Made by a program: the position numbers and the translations under genes
Notes under the pieces: model-generated
What the model was told of the DNA's origin: nothing
Databases searched by the model: none
The model's input: the letters and a program-made list of their open reading frames with translations, nothing else
From: Phytohabitans maris
GTDB lineage: Bacteria; Actinomycetota; Actinomycetes; Mycobacteriales; Micromonosporaceae
Assembly: GCF_031085175.1 (NCBI RefSeq)
Contig: NZ_JAVHUY010000022.1
Coordinates: 84,206 to 148,205 of the forward strand
Direction: 5' to 3'
Length of the DNA stretch: 64,000 bases
Shown: positions 1 through 8,525 of the stretch, piece by piece
Numbering within the stretch: the first letter of the stretch is position 1
How the letters are laid out: the number at the start of each line of letters is the position of its first letter

Positions 1-1
1 T

Positions 2-748
2 CCAGGTCGCGGCCGGTGCCGGGTGCGACCAGACCGACAGCCGCCTCCCGTCGAACGAGACGACCTGCCCGTGCAGGTGGCTGGCGGCCGGACTGGCCAG
101 GTAGCTCACGACCGGGGCCACCATCTCCGGCGGCGGAAAGGTGGACTCGTGACCCACGGCGGTGGCCGCGTCGGCGAAGACCGCGGTCATCCGGGTGCGG
201 GCGACCGGGTAGAGCACGTTGCAGCGGATGCCGAACCGACCCAGCTCCATCTCCAGCACGCGGTTGAGCCCCACGATGCCGGCCTTCGCCGCCGCGTAGT
301 TGGCCTGGCCGAACATGCCGAACAGCCCGGCACCGGACGTGACGCTGAGGATGTGCCCCCCGCTGCCACGCATCGCGCGGGCGGCGGCCGCGCTGCAGGC
401 CCAGGTGCCTCGCAGGTGAACCGCGAGCACCTCGTCCCACTCCGGTGCCGTCATCTTCACCACCGACCGGTCCCGGGTGAGGCCGGCGTTGTTGACCAGC
501 AGGTCGATACGGTCGAACGAGTCCACGCAGGTGTCGACGAGCCGCTCGCAGAAGTCCGCGTCGACCAGCGAACCCACCTGGCACACCGCCGTGCCTCCCG
601 CGTCCCGGATCAGCCGTACGGTCTCCGCCGCCGCCTCGGCGTCCGTGCCGTTGACCACCACGGCGAACCCGTCGGCGGCCAGAGCCATCGCGAAGCTCCG
701 TCCAAGTCCCCGCGAGGACCCGGTGACGACGGCGGCCCGCCGGCTCAT
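2..748 (-). CDS. Short-chain dehydrogenase/reductase (SDR), 3' end outside window
   Basis: Classical SDR, a cytoplasmic NAD(P)-dependent oxidoreductase. The 249 visible residues begin at ATG 748 and run off the left edge, so the C-terminus is missing. The nucleotide-binding motif TGSSRGLG lies near residues 9-16, NNAG near residue 90, and the catalytic YAAAK near residue 155, all intact. The start overlaps the stop of the SnoaL-like gene by 4 bp (ATGA), so the two are co-transcribed. In this CoA-ester island it could be a 3-hydroxyacyl-CoA dehydrogenase or a 3-ketoacyl reductase, but the substrate cannot be read from the sequence. It resembles the SDR at 12917-13831 in size and in the GQANY(A/S)AAKAGI context. 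Confidence 0.88.
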   Translation of the reverse strand, partial: MSRRAAVVTGSSRGLGRSFAMALAADGFAVVVNGTDAEAAAETVRLIRDAGGTAVCQVGSLVDADFCERLVDTCVDSFDRIDLLVNNAGLTRDRSVVKMTAPEWDEVLAVHLRGTWACSAAAARAMRGSGGHILSVTSGAGLFGMFGQANYAAAKAGIVGLNRVLEMELGRFGIRCNVLYPVARTRMTAVFADAATAVGHESTFPPPEMVAPVVSYLASPAASHLHGQVVSFDGRRLSVWSHPAPAATW

Positions 749-1257
749 CGGGACCCCGCGTGCAGGAGGGAGAGCAGGTAGGCGCCGCCGATCCGGTCCG
801 CCCGCGGGGGCAGCACGTCGAACTGGGACATGATCTGCACCAGGTCGTACTGCGCCAGGTAGCGGGAGAGCAGCCCGTCCTTGAACGCGAGCAGGATGTC
901 GCATCCGTACGTGGTCGCCGTCTTTGCGGTGCCGAGGCTGGCCGGTGCCGAGCAGGTCTGCCGGAAGAGGAAGAGCGCCCGCCCGTCGGCCGGCGCGGTG
1001 AAGGTCTGGACCTCCTCGAAGCGCACGTCCGGCATCACCCGGTAGATGGCCTCGACGTACTCGCGGAGTTCCGCGTGCCCGTGGATCAGCCGCGGCCAGA
1101 ACACGAGGTCTTCCCAGACGATGTCCGGATGCATCAGCCGCATCACGGTATCGATGTCGAGCGAGTTCCACGCCGCGGCCCACCGGTGGCAGAAGTCGCG
1201 CAGGAACTCCTCGGTGACGGTGTCGCCCTTGGGTATCACGGTCGATGCTCCCTCCAT
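745..1257 (-). CDS. SnoaL-like / NTF2-fold protein
   Basis: A 170-residue protein with the small alpha+beta barrel pattern of the SnoaL-like/NTF2 superfamily: an N-terminal helix (FLRDFCHRWAAAWNSLD), a conserved HPDIVWED loop, and HGHAELREYVEAIY. Family members include polyketide cyclases, hydratases, isomerases and proteins with no known activity. It is the first gene of a two-gene operon with the SDR and is divergent from the dual-TetR gene, so it is probably controlled by that regulator. With no polyketide synthase nearby, a role in isomerising or hydrating a CoA-linked intermediate is more likely than antibiotic cyclisation. That role is inference. Confidence 0.75.
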   Translation of the reverse strand: MEGASTVIPKGDTVTEEFLRDFCHRWAAAWNSLDIDTVMRLMHPDIVWEDLVFWPRLIHGHAELREYVEAIYRVMPDVRFEEVQTFTAPADGRALFLFRQTCSAPASLGTAKTATTYGCDILLAFKDGLLSRYLAQYDLVQIMSQFDVLPPRADRIGGAYLLSLLHAGSR

Positions 1258-1409
1258 GGGCAGGGTCGGCGCCAGTGAACGATGAATAGGCTGCTGGTGT
1301 CAAGGCTGCCTCCCGTGCTGACCCTGCAACCGGACCCTTTGGTGAACAGTCGATAGGGCGTATGTTGATAACCTGCGCTAGATTCCACAGCGAACGAGGG
1401 GAAGCCACG

Positions 1410-2621
1410 GTGGGTGGTGCGGGGCCCGCGATACCCAAGGGACGGGATGTCACGCCGCGCCGGGACGCGCAGATCGCGCAGGTCGCCGGCCAGCTCTTCC
1501 AGAAGCGTGGCTACGCCAACGTCGCGGTTCGCGACGTCGCCGCGGCGGTCGGCGTGACCGCACCCGCGGTCTACCGGCACTTCCCGGGCAAGCAGGCGCT
1601 GCTGCTGGCGGCCATCGAGTCGGGCCTGGCCCTGGTCGACGAGTCGCTCCAGGAGGCGCGAGCCGGTTCCGCCGTCGGCGCCCTGTCCCTGATGACGCCG
1701 CTGTCGCGGGTCGCGGTGGAGCGGCGCGACCTGTGGCTGCTCGTCCGCCGGGAGTCCAGGCACCTGCCCGACGGCGACGCCCGCCGGGTCAGGGGAGTGT
1801 TCAGCGCCCTCGTCGCCCGGATGCGGGCGCTGATCGCGGCGCAGCGGGCCGACCTGTCCCGCGACGACGGCGCCCTGCTGTCCCATGCCGCGCTGGCGAC
1901 GCTGGAGGCGCCGTCGCAGTACCCGCAGCGGCAGGCCCGGGCCGCGCTGGCCCGGGCGCTGGCCGAGGCGGGCGCGCGGGTCGCCGCCTTCTCGTTCGGT
2001 GCCTTGCCCGCGTTGCCGCCGCCCGCGTCCCAGGAGGGCATCGCGCGCGTCGCCAGTGACGGCGCCCGAGCCAAGGCGATCTTCGCGGCGGCGGCGAAGC
2101 TCTTCGCCGAGCGCGGCTATCCCGAGGTGAGCCTCGACGACATCGGCGCGGCGGTGGGCATCAGCGGTCCCAGCATCTACCACCACTTCTCCAGCAAGTC
2201 GCAGATCCTGGCCCGCCTGACGCAGCGTGCCTTCGAGGCGATCGAGCTCAACCGCACCCACGCGCTGCGCCGCCACGGCGAGCCGCGGCGGATCCTGCGG
2301 CAGTTCGTCGTCGACCAGGTCGCCCTGGCGCTGACCCACAACGCCCTCTACCGTGTCTTCACCGACGAGTCGATCCACCTGGACAGCGGCCCGCGCCAGC
2401 GATTCCTCACGGCCCAGCGCTCGCTCTTCGACCACTGGGTCAGCATCCTGGTCCGGGCCCGGCCGGACCTGACCCCGGCCGGGGCGTACGTCCAGGTCTC
2501 GTCCGGGCTCTGCGTCGTCAACGACATGGCCCGGTCGCGCCGGCTGAAGGCACAGGACCGCATCCACCCGCGGGTGGCCGCGCTCGTCTGCCACCACCTG
2601 GGGGTCGACGGCGATGGCTGA
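1410..2621 (+). CDS. Tandem (double) TetR-family transcriptional regulator
   Basis: The protein contains two complete TetR units in one chain. The first N-terminal HTH is at about residues 16-64 (RDVAAAVGVTAPAVYRHF). The second is at about 216-269 (LDDIGAAVGISGPSIYHHF). Each is followed by an all-helical ligand/dimer region. At 403 residues it is twice the usual TetR length. GTG 1410 is chosen because a GAGGGG ribosome site precedes it; an in-frame ATG at 1362 would add 16 unlike residues. The gene is divergent from the SnoaL-SDR pair (152 bp between) and overlaps the phosphotransferase start by 8 bp. Ligands are probably acyl-CoAs or the free acid (inference). It is a paralogue of the gene at 7201-8406. 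Confidence 0.88.
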   Translation: MGGAGPAIPKGRDVTPRRDAQIAQVAGQLFQKRGYANVAVRDVAAAVGVTAPAVYRHFPGKQALLLAAIESGLALVDESLQEARAGSAVGALSLMTPLSRVAVERRDLWLLVRRESRHLPDGDARRVRGVFSALVARMRALIAAQRADLSRDDGALLSHAALATLEAPSQYPQRQARAALARALAEAGARVAAFSFGALPALPPPASQEGIARVASDGARAKAIFAAAAKLFAERGYPEVSLDDIGAAVGISGPSIYHHFSSKSQILARLTQRAFEAIELNRTHALRRHGEPRRILRQFVVDQVALALTHNALYRVFTDESIHLDSGPRQRFLTAQRSLFDHWVSILVRARPDLTPAGAYVQVSSGLCVVNDMARSRRLKAQDRIHPRVAALVCHHLGVDGDG

Positions 2622-3765
2622 ACCGTGCGTGGCCCGTGGGCGGGTGGAGGGCGCGCTGCTCGAACTGCTGGCCGAGCGGCGCCGCCTGCGCGACGCACCG
2701 CCGCCACACGCGCGGTTTCGCGCCCCGGAGGTGGTCCGGGCGGGGCTGCGGCGGTGGATGAGCGACGAGCACGGCCCGCACGCCAGGGTGAGTGACCTTC
2801 GCCGCCTCTCCGGCGCGGGCACCAACGAGCTGTACTCCTTCACGCTGCACCGCGACGGCGCGCAGGAGAGCCACGTGCTGCGGGTCAAGGTCCCGGGATC
2901 CGGGGTCGTGACCCACCTGGGGCGTGAGGTGCAGGCCATGCGGGCCGTCGACGGGCTGATCCCGGTGCCGCGCCCCCGCTGGCTCACCCACGACCCGCGA
3001 TACCTGGGCGCACCCGCGGTCGTCACCGACTTCAGCCCCGGCGTGCAGGCGCCGCGCGGGCAGGAGACCCGGGCCAGCGGCATGGGCACCACGTACCCCG
3101 AGCCGCTGCGCTCGAGGCTGGCGCCGCAGTTCGTCTCGTACGAGGCCCTGCTGCACGCCTTCGACTGGAGCCGCGCCGGCCTCGACCAGTTCGAGCCGCC
3201 GCGGGCCGGCACCACCGACGCCGTCGACTGGCGGCTGGCGTTCTGGGACCGGGTCTGGGACGAGGACCGGCTGGAGGAGCATCCCTCGATGGCGCTGGCG
3301 CGGGACTGGCTCTGGGAGCACCGTCCGGTGGTCGACGTCGCGTCCCTGCTGCACGGCGACTACCGCAACGGCAACTTCCTCTTCGACGAGGAGCGCGGCG
3401 TGGTCACCGCCGTGATCGACTGGGAGATGACCTGGATCGGCGACCGCCACGCCGACCTCGCGTACACGATGTTCAAGTCGTTCGCGCACGTGCGGGACGG
3501 CGTGACCCTGGTGGCCGGGCTGCTGGACGCCGAGCGGTTCGTCGCGGCGTACGAGGAGGTCTCCGGGCTGCCGGTCGACCCCGAGCGGCTGCACTACTAC
3601 TTCGTGTTCAACATGTACTGGTCCAACGTCTCGCTGCTGGCCACCGGGCTGCGCAACGCCGCCGCCGGCATGACCCAGCTCGACGTCATGTACCAGGCGA
3701 TGGCCGGCAAGGGCGCGATGTCCTGCGCCGCCCTCAACAAAGTGCTTTTCGGAGGCGCCCGATGA
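2614..3765 (+). CDS. APH-like phosphotransferase family protein
   Basis: A 383-residue protein of the aminoglycoside-phosphotransferase/choline-kinase-like superfamily. The N-lobe contains LSGAGTNELYSF (about residues 64-75). The catalytic Brenner loop is HGDYRNGN (about 248), and the metal-binding VIDWEMTWIGD follows. All catalytic positions are present. In actinobacterial fatty-acid and steroid catabolic islands, proteins of this type are routinely found beside acyl-CoA dehydrogenases and the DUF6285 protein, but no substrate is established. The start overlaps the upstream TetR stop by 8 bp and the stop overlaps the next gene by 4 bp, so all three form one operon. Aminoglycoside resistance is unlikely in this context. 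Confidence 0.85.
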   Translation: MAEPCVARGRVEGALLELLAERRRLRDAPPPHARFRAPEVVRAGLRRWMSDEHGPHARVSDLRRLSGAGTNELYSFTLHRDGAQESHVLRVKVPGSGVVTHLGREVQAMRAVDGLIPVPRPRWLTHDPRYLGAPAVVTDFSPGVQAPRGQETRASGMGTTYPEPLRSRLAPQFVSYEALLHAFDWSRAGLDQFEPPRAGTTDAVDWRLAFWDRVWDEDRLEEHPSMALARDWLWEHRPVVDVASLLHGDYRNGNFLFDEERGVVTAVIDWEMTWIGDRHADLAYTMFKSFAHVRDGVTLVAGLLDAERFVAAYEEVSGLPVDPERLHYYFVFNMYWSNVSLLATGLRNAAAGMTQLDVMYQAMAGKGAMSCAALNKVLFGGAR

Positions 3766-4289
3766 TCCCGTCGGTCGACCGTCACCTGGAGGCGATCCGG
3801 GAGCGTCTCGCCGAGACGATCTTCCCGATGCTGCCGCCCGAGGCGGAGTTCGCGCGCGAGCAGGCGTCGTTCGTCCTCATGGCGCTCGACCTGGTCCGCG
3901 CCGCGCACCCGCACGCCTACCGGTACGAGGTGGTCGAGCGGCACGAGTACGCGGCCGCGGTCGGCGACCTTCTCGCCCTGGGCGTGAGCCCCGGTGCCGA
4001 GGCCGAGGCCCGCGACGCGCTGGCCGCCCCCGAGCCGCGTGCCGACGAGGCCAGCATCCCACTGGCCGCGCTGATCGAGGGCAACCGCGCGCTCAAGACG
4101 GTCGTGACCCGGCTGTTCGAGGCGCTCTGCGCGGAGGGCGGAGAGACGGCGGACAGCGCCCGCGAGGTGCTGCGCCGCCTCGCCGTGCGGCAGGTCGCCC
4201 GCGAGCGCGCGCTCTTCGCCAGCACCGGCTACACGCGGAGCGAGACGAGCCTCGCCGAGACGCTGGCTCAACCCGGAGCGGCCAGCTGA
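3762..4289 (+). CDS. DUF6285 domain protein, partner of the phosphotransferase
   Basis: A 175-residue soluble, helix-rich protein with the opening pattern PSVDRHLEAIRERLAETIFP that is typical of DUF6285. Proteins of this kind lie directly downstream of APH-like phosphotransferases in actinobacterial lipid-degradation loci. Here the genes overlap by ATGA. No catalytic motif or membrane segment is visible. A physical or functional partnership with the phosphotransferase is inferred from context only. The gene stops 10 bp before the convergent stop of the enoyl-CoA hydratase. Confidence 0.8.
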   Translation: MIPSVDRHLEAIRERLAETIFPMLPPEAEFAREQASFVLMALDLVRAAHPHAYRYEVVERHEYAAAVGDLLALGVSPGAEAEARDALAAPEPRADEASIPLAALIEGNRALKTVVTRLFEALCAEGGETADSAREVLRRLAVRQVARERALFASTGYTRSETSLAETLAQPGAAS

Positions 4290-4299
4290 CCGCGCGCCG

Positions 4300-5067
4300 T
4301 CAGGGGGCCGAGCGGATCCGGTCGTACGCGGCGCCGACGCGGGCGACCACCTCGGGATGCCAGATGATCTCCCGGTACGCCAGCGTCTCGTAGGTCAGCG
4401 CCGAGATCGGGTCCATTGCCGGCGCCCGCAGGGCCATCTCCTTGTTGTTCATGGCGGACTCGGTCGACGTCTGGGCGATCGACTCCGCCAGGGCGGTCGC
4501 GGCCCGCACCACCGTGCCGGCCTCGACCAGGCGGTCGAGCAGCCCGATCCGCAGGGCCTCCGCCGCGTCCACCTTGTCGCCGGAGAACGTGAGGAGCTTG
4601 GCCTGGCTCAGCCCCACGATGCGCCACAGCGGCGAGAAGTACGGCGTCAGCCCCATCTTGATCTGCGGGTAGCCCATGACGGCGTTGGTCGCGCCGATCC
4701 GGATGTCACAGAAGACCGCGATGTCGCAGCCCCCGCCCAGCGCGGGCCCGGCCACCGCCGCGACGGTCGGCTTCGGGTAGTCCAGGAGTGTGCCGTAGGC
4801 CCGCATACACGCCTTCGAGTACGCCTCGCGCTTGCTCTTGTCGTCGAAGACGGACTGCAACGCGAGATCGAGGCCGGCGCAGAAGACGTCTTCGCCGCCG
4901 GTGAGCACGACGCAGGCCACACCGTCGTCGTCGCGCCAGGCGTCGAGGCAGTCGCTCACGTCGGCGAACAGCTCGAGGCTGAGCGCGTTACGCCGGTCGA
5001 GCCGGTCGAAGGTGATCCTTCCGACGCCGTTCTCTACGGAGGTCTTGATCTCGGTGAAGTGTGGCAT
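4300..5067 (-). CDS. Enoyl-CoA hydratase/isomerase family protein
   Basis: A 255-residue crotonase-fold enzyme. Visible motifs are the N-terminal ITFDRLDRRNALS, the oxyanion-hole strand CAGLDLAL (about residue 63), and GPALGGGCDIAVFCDIRIG (about residues 106-124), which supplies the second oxyanion NH. The usual catalytic Glu pair of true hydratases is not obvious: the segment is MGYPQIKMGLTPYFS rather than an FGxPExxLG-type motif. An isomerase, hydrolase or other crotonase reaction is therefore as likely as hydration. ATG 5067 follows an AAGGGG ribosome site. The gene is convergent with the DUF6285 gene and divergent from the acid:CoA ligase. Confidence 0.85.
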   Translation of the reverse strand: MPHFTEIKTSVENGVGRITFDRLDRRNALSLELFADVSDCLDAWRDDDGVACVVLTGGEDVFCAGLDLALQSVFDDKSKREAYSKACMRAYGTLLDYPKPTVAAVAGPALGGGCDIAVFCDIRIGATNAVMGYPQIKMGLTPYFSPLWRIVGLSQAKLLTFSGDKVDAAEALRIGLLDRLVEAGTVVRAATALAESIAQTSTESAMNNKEMALRAPAMDPISALTYETLAYREIIWHPEVVARVGAAYDRIRSAP

Positions 5068-5253
5068 GGGACCCCTTCGTCGCGGAACGCATCCGCCGGC
5101 GCAGTGCCGGACGGGGAAATATGTGAACGACCACTTGGCTGAGCCTATCGAACCAAAAGTCCCGCAGAATCGTCAATCCCAGCGTTGTTTCGCTAGCTCA
5201 GGGCGGCTATGGTTCATCGTCACTAGGCTGCTCCACGGCGCAGGGAGGCGACG

Positions 5254-6789
5254 ATGGTGACGTTGGCGAGCGCGCTCGAAGGCTCGGCGGAGCGAGTGCC
5301 CGAGCGGACCGCGCTGGTGTTCGGAGACCTGCGGCAGACCTACGCGGAGCTCGACGCGACGGTCAACCGGGTCGCCGCGGCGCTCGCGGACGCCGGTCTC
5401 GGCGCCGGCGACCGGTTCGCCGTGATGGGCGTCAACACGCCCGGCTTCGTGTACGCGCTGTTCGCGACCGCCAAGCTCGGCGGGATCTTCGTACCCGTCA
5501 ACCCGCGGTCCGCGCCGCCCGAGGTCGCGCACATCCTGCGCGACAGCGGCGCCCGCGTGCTCCTCGTCGACCCCGCCCTCGTCCCGGTCGCCACGTCGGC
5601 GATCGCGCAGCTCGGCGCCGAGACGGACCGGCCGGCCCTGCTCTGCCTCGGCCCCGCCGAAGGGCACACCGACCTCCTCGCCGAGGCGGCCGCGCGCCCC
5701 GCGGAGCGGCCCGCGTCGACCGTGACCGAGCAGGACGACGCCATGATCCTCTACACCAGCGGCACGACCGGGTTCGCCAAGGGCGTGCTCATGGACCACC
5801 ACCGTCTGGTGTGGACTGGCGTCACCATCCCCATCGGCACCACGGGCATGACCGAAGGCGCGTCACTGGTGCACGTCGCCCCGCTGTACCACTCGGGGGA
5901 GATGACGATGATGCTGATCCCGGGCGTACTGGTCGGCGCCACCCACGTGCTCCTGTCCCACTTCGACGCGGCGACGGTCCTCGACACGATGGAACGCGAG
6001 CGCACCACGATCTTCTTCGGCGTCCCCACGATGTACCAGATGATGCTGGCCGAGCACCTGAAGCGCCCCCGTGACCTGACGGCCTGGCGCTCGGCGATCT
6101 ACGGTGCGGCGCCGATGCCGCCCGAGGTGGCCGCGCGGCTGCAGGAGACCTTCAGCGGCGTGCGGCTCTTCTCTTGCTACGGTCCGACCGAGGCCGGGCC
6201 GAGCGGGTTCTTCTCCAACCCGGAGGAGGCGATCCGGCGCCCCGAGGTGACCGGCTACCGGGCGTTCCCGCTGATGCGGGTGCGCGTCGTCGACCCGGCG
6301 GGCAAGGACGTCGAGCCCGGTGCGGTCGGCGAGGTCCTGCTCGCCGGCGAGACGGTGATGAAGGGATACTGGCGCAACCCGGCCGCCACCGAGGAGGCGT
6401 TCCTCGACGGCTGGCTGCGCACCGGCGACCTGGCCCGGCTCGACCCCGACGGCGCCATGACCATCGTCGACCGCCTCAAGGACATGATCATCAGCGGCGG
6501 CCGCAACATCTACTGCGTCGAGGTCGAAAACGCCGTGGCGAGCCACCCGGCCGTGGCGGACTGCGCGGTGGTCGGGCGCCCCGATCCTGTCTTCGGGGAG
6601 ACGGTGGTCGCCTGCGTCACCCTCGTCGACGGCCAGCGGCTGACCCTGGACGAGCTGCGCGCGCATTGCGCCGAGCTCATCGCCGACTACAAGCTGCCGC
6701 GCGAGCTCGTGTTCGGTCCCGTGCCCCGCAACCCGTCGGGAAAGATCCTCAAGCGCGTCCTCCGCGACAACCTCTCCCCACCGAGCTAG
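5254..6789 (+). CDS. Class I adenylate-forming acid:CoA ligase (FadD-like)
   Basis: A 511-residue ANL-superfamily enzyme that activates a carboxylic acid to acyl-AMP and then acyl-CoA. The P-loop-like motif LYTSGTTGFAKG is at about residue 166, the A5 motif YGPTEAG at about 309, A7 TGDLARLD at about 390, the hinge DRLKDMIISGGRNIY at about 408, and the catalytic lysine motif NPSGKILKR near the C-terminus. The set is complete. Length and lack of a signal or membrane segment suggest a soluble medium-chain, aromatic or cyclic acid ligase rather than a long-chain FadD. ATG 5254 follows AGGGAGG. It is a likely first committed step for the acid imported by the Liv system. Confidence 0.88.
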   Translation: MVTLASALEGSAERVPERTALVFGDLRQTYAELDATVNRVAAALADAGLGAGDRFAVMGVNTPGFVYALFATAKLGGIFVPVNPRSAPPEVAHILRDSGARVLLVDPALVPVATSAIAQLGAETDRPALLCLGPAEGHTDLLAEAAARPAERPASTVTEQDDAMILYTSGTTGFAKGVLMDHHRLVWTGVTIPIGTTGMTEGASLVHVAPLYHSGEMTMMLIPGVLVGATHVLLSHFDAATVLDTMERERTTIFFGVPTMYQMMLAEHLKRPRDLTAWRSAIYGAAPMPPEVAARLQETFSGVRLFSCYGPTEAGPSGFFSNPEEAIRRPEVTGYRAFPLMRVRVVDPAGKDVEPGAVGEVLLAGETVMKGYWRNPAATEEAFLDGWLRTGDLARLDPDGAMTIVDRLKDMIISGGRNIYCVEVENAVASHPAVADCAVVGRPDPVFGETVVACVTLVDGQRLTLDELRAHCAELIADYKLPRELVFGPVPRNPSGKILKRVLRDNLSPPS

Positions 6790-6822
6790 GGCCTGTATCA
6801 GATTCCTTGCCGGGCTGCGCCG

Positions 6823-6909
6823 GGCCCAGGCGTCAGGTGGTGGCGGGCGTAAGGCCACATACAACACCGGTATGCGACCTTGCGCCCGCCCCACCTGACG
6901 CCGCCTGGA
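6823..6909. repeat. Long imperfect inverted repeat (strong hairpin)
   Basis: Arms at 6829-6862 and 6870-6902 pair over about 33 bp with few mismatches around a 7-nt loop, and flanking CCAGG/CCTGG extends the pairing. It starts 34 bp after the ligase stop in a 411-bp gap between convergent genes. It may be a bidirectional terminator. The arms are much longer than a usual terminator stem, so it may instead be a mobile palindromic unit. Confidence 0.65.
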
Positions 6910-7054
6910 CTCCGGCTCGCACCGACAAACTCTCTGACCCGGGCCCGGATGAGTGGGCAATGTCCCCGACATCGCCCACCGAGGCTCCGGGCTGGGCCTA
7001 GCCGCTCACGGGCCGAGCCGCAGACCGATCAAGGACACCCCGGGCGGTCGTCGA

Positions 7055-7102
7055 GATCGTGGTACGTAGGTGCCTCGGGAGGGGCACGGGAATACCACGA
7101 TC
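7055..7102. terminator. Nested hairpin, probable bidirectional terminator
   Basis: Perfect 10-bp outer arms (GATCGTGGTA at 7055-7064 and TACCACGATC at 7093-7102) enclose an inner GTGCC/GGCAC stem. It lies between the ligase and the dual-TetR gene, which converge. The left arm with its flank (CGAGATCGTGGTA) recurs at 12371-12383. No T-run follows, as is common in high-GC actinobacteria. Apart from this and the 6823 hairpin, nothing recognisable was seen in the 6790-7200 gap. Confidence 0.55.
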
Positions 7103-7200
7103 ACGGCGCGTCGACCGCTTTGGGGCGGGCCGGGTACCGAGGCCGGGCGTGCGAGATCACGTCGGCCGTCAGGAGCGGGCGCTGCTTTGGATCTGAGCGG

Positions 7201-8406
7201 TTACGCCTTCGGGCGCGCGGTGTCGCGGGCCACGTCGATGCAGCCGAAGGCCGCGTGCTCCAGGCGGGCGCGGAACGCCGGATGGACCCGCATGTGGGCC
7301 GAGCCGGCCAGGTCGTTGATGACGCAGAGCGCGGAGAACACGTGCACGCGCGCCTGTGTCTCGGTGTAGTCGGGGCGTGCGGCCCGGGCGAGCTCGACCC
7401 AGCGCTCCATGAACGCCTTGTGCGAGCGGGTGACCCAGCTGTGCTCGTCGGGTGGGAGCTGGATCGATTCGTTCTGGTAGACGCGGAACAGGTCCCAGTG
7501 GGTGAGCGCGAGGTCGACGTGGTCGGTCACGAGCTGGCGCAGGACGCGGACCGGGTCGTCGTGGGCGGTCAGCGCGGAGTGCAGGTCCAGCTCGATCCAC
7601 TCGGCGGCCCGGCGCAGCACGCCGACGAGGACGTCGATCTTGCGGTCGAAGTGGTGGTAGAGGCTGGGGCCGGCCATGCCCGCGGCCGATCCGATGTCGG
7701 TGAGGCTGACCTCCTGGTAGCCGCGCTCGGCGAACAGCCGGGCGGCGATGCCCAGCAGCTCCTCCCGGCGGGAGAGCCCGCCGTCGAACGGCTTCTTGGG
7801 CAGGACGTCGGGCGCCAAGCGGTCGTCGCCGACGTCGAGGTTGACCACGTGGATGGCGACGTCGCCCATCGTGGTCGCCAGGATCTTGGGGTCGAACCGG
7901 TAGCCGAACTGCGACGGCACCGCCAGCGCGGCCAGGGCCGACCGCGCGGCGAACTCGAGCGAGTCGGCGTCGAGGTGGGGACGCCGGAGCGCCAGCCGCT
8001 CGCGCAGCGTGCCGAGGATCCGGGCGAGCCGCTGCCGGATCGCCTTGCGCTGTGCCGGGGTCAGGTGGCGCAGCTCGCGGCGGACCAGGATCCACACGTC
8101 TTCGCGCGCCACGGCGGCCTCCGCGAGCGCCCGCAACGCGTCCTCCAGCGAGTCTCCGGCCTCGCGCAGGGCCTCCTCGACGACGTCCAGGCCGGAGGTG
8201 ATGGCGGCGTGGAGCAGGTCGTTCTTGCTGTCGCAGTGGCGGTAGAGCGCCGAGGCGGTGATGCTGAGGGAGGCGGCGACGTCCTTCATCGCCACCATCG
8301 GGTAGCCACGCCGCTGAAACAGCCGGGCGGCCGCCCGGACGACCTGGTCACGCCGCTCGGGAATGGGCGGCCTGCCGCGGCGGCGCGGGGCGTACGTCCC
8401 TGGCAT
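7201..8406 (-). CDS. Tandem (double) TetR-family transcriptional regulator, second copy
   Basis: A 401-residue regulator with two TetR units: HTH1 at about residues 17-65 (KDVAASLSITASALYRHC) and HTH2 at about 205-258 (LTDIGSAAGMAGPSLYHHF). It shares the whole two-unit architecture with the gene at 1410-2621. The shared features include the linker pattern (D/V)(L/I)W(L/I)LVRRE.RHL and the APSQ(F/Y) segment, so the two are full-length paralogues. ATG 8406 is preferred because AGGAAAGGGG lies just upstream; the open frame extends 18 codons further. It is divergent from the Liv permease operon across 266 bp and probably represses it and itself (inference). Confidence 0.88.
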   Translation of the reverse strand: MPGTYAPRRRGRPPIPERRDQVVRAAARLFQRRGYPMVAMKDVAASLSITASALYRHCDSKNDLLHAAITSGLDVVEEALREAGDSLEDALRALAEAAVAREDVWILVRRELRHLTPAQRKAIRQRLARILGTLRERLALRRPHLDADSLEFAARSALAALAVPSQFGYRFDPKILATTMGDVAIHVVNLDVGDDRLAPDVLPKKPFDGGLSRREELLGIAARLFAERGYQEVSLTDIGSAAGMAGPSLYHHFDRKIDVLVGVLRRAAEWIELDLHSALTAHDDPVRVLRQLVTDHVDLALTHWDLFRVYQNESIQLPPDEHSWVTRSHKAFMERWVELARAARPDYTETQARVHVFSALCVINDLAGSAHMRVHPAFRARLEHAAFGCIDVARDTARPKA

Positions 8407-8485
8407 CGGACCCCTTTCCTGAACGCTCAAACAGGACCACGTTACTTGCCGGCGTCCCATCCTCCGAGCGGCAGCCCGGCGGCGA

Positions 8486-8525
8486 ACTGCTTAGTCAGAT
8501 TAAGTGACCGATGGGTAGACGGCGC
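8486..8525 (+). promoter_or_regulatory. Candidate shared operator upstream of the Liv permease operon
   Basis: AACTG (8486-8490), a 10-nt spacer, TTAAGTGA (8501-8508), then TGG.TAG..GGCG. The same elements at the same spacing occur at 19316-19355 upstream of the Liv binding-protein gene. It sits between the divergent dual-TetR and LivH genes. A further TTAGTCA copy is at 8616 and a TGACGTCA palindrome at about 8597. Binding by the dual TetR is inference. Confidence 0.5.

Noticed and set aside
1236..3215. Very long open frames on the strand opposite many genes (for example 659 codons here, and similar ones around 9505-11352 and 52528-55011)
   Set aside because: In high-GC DNA the antisense and shifted frames stay open. 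Their products are Arg/Gly/Pro-rich, lack motifs and ribosome sites, and overlap genes with clear family motifs.
745..6789. SnoaL-like protein, acid:CoA ligase and SDRs as a secondary-metabolite (polyketide) cluster
   Set aside because: No ketosynthase, acyl carrier protein or NRPS domain is present; acyl-CoA dehydrogenase, hydratase and Liv transporter genes favour catabolism.
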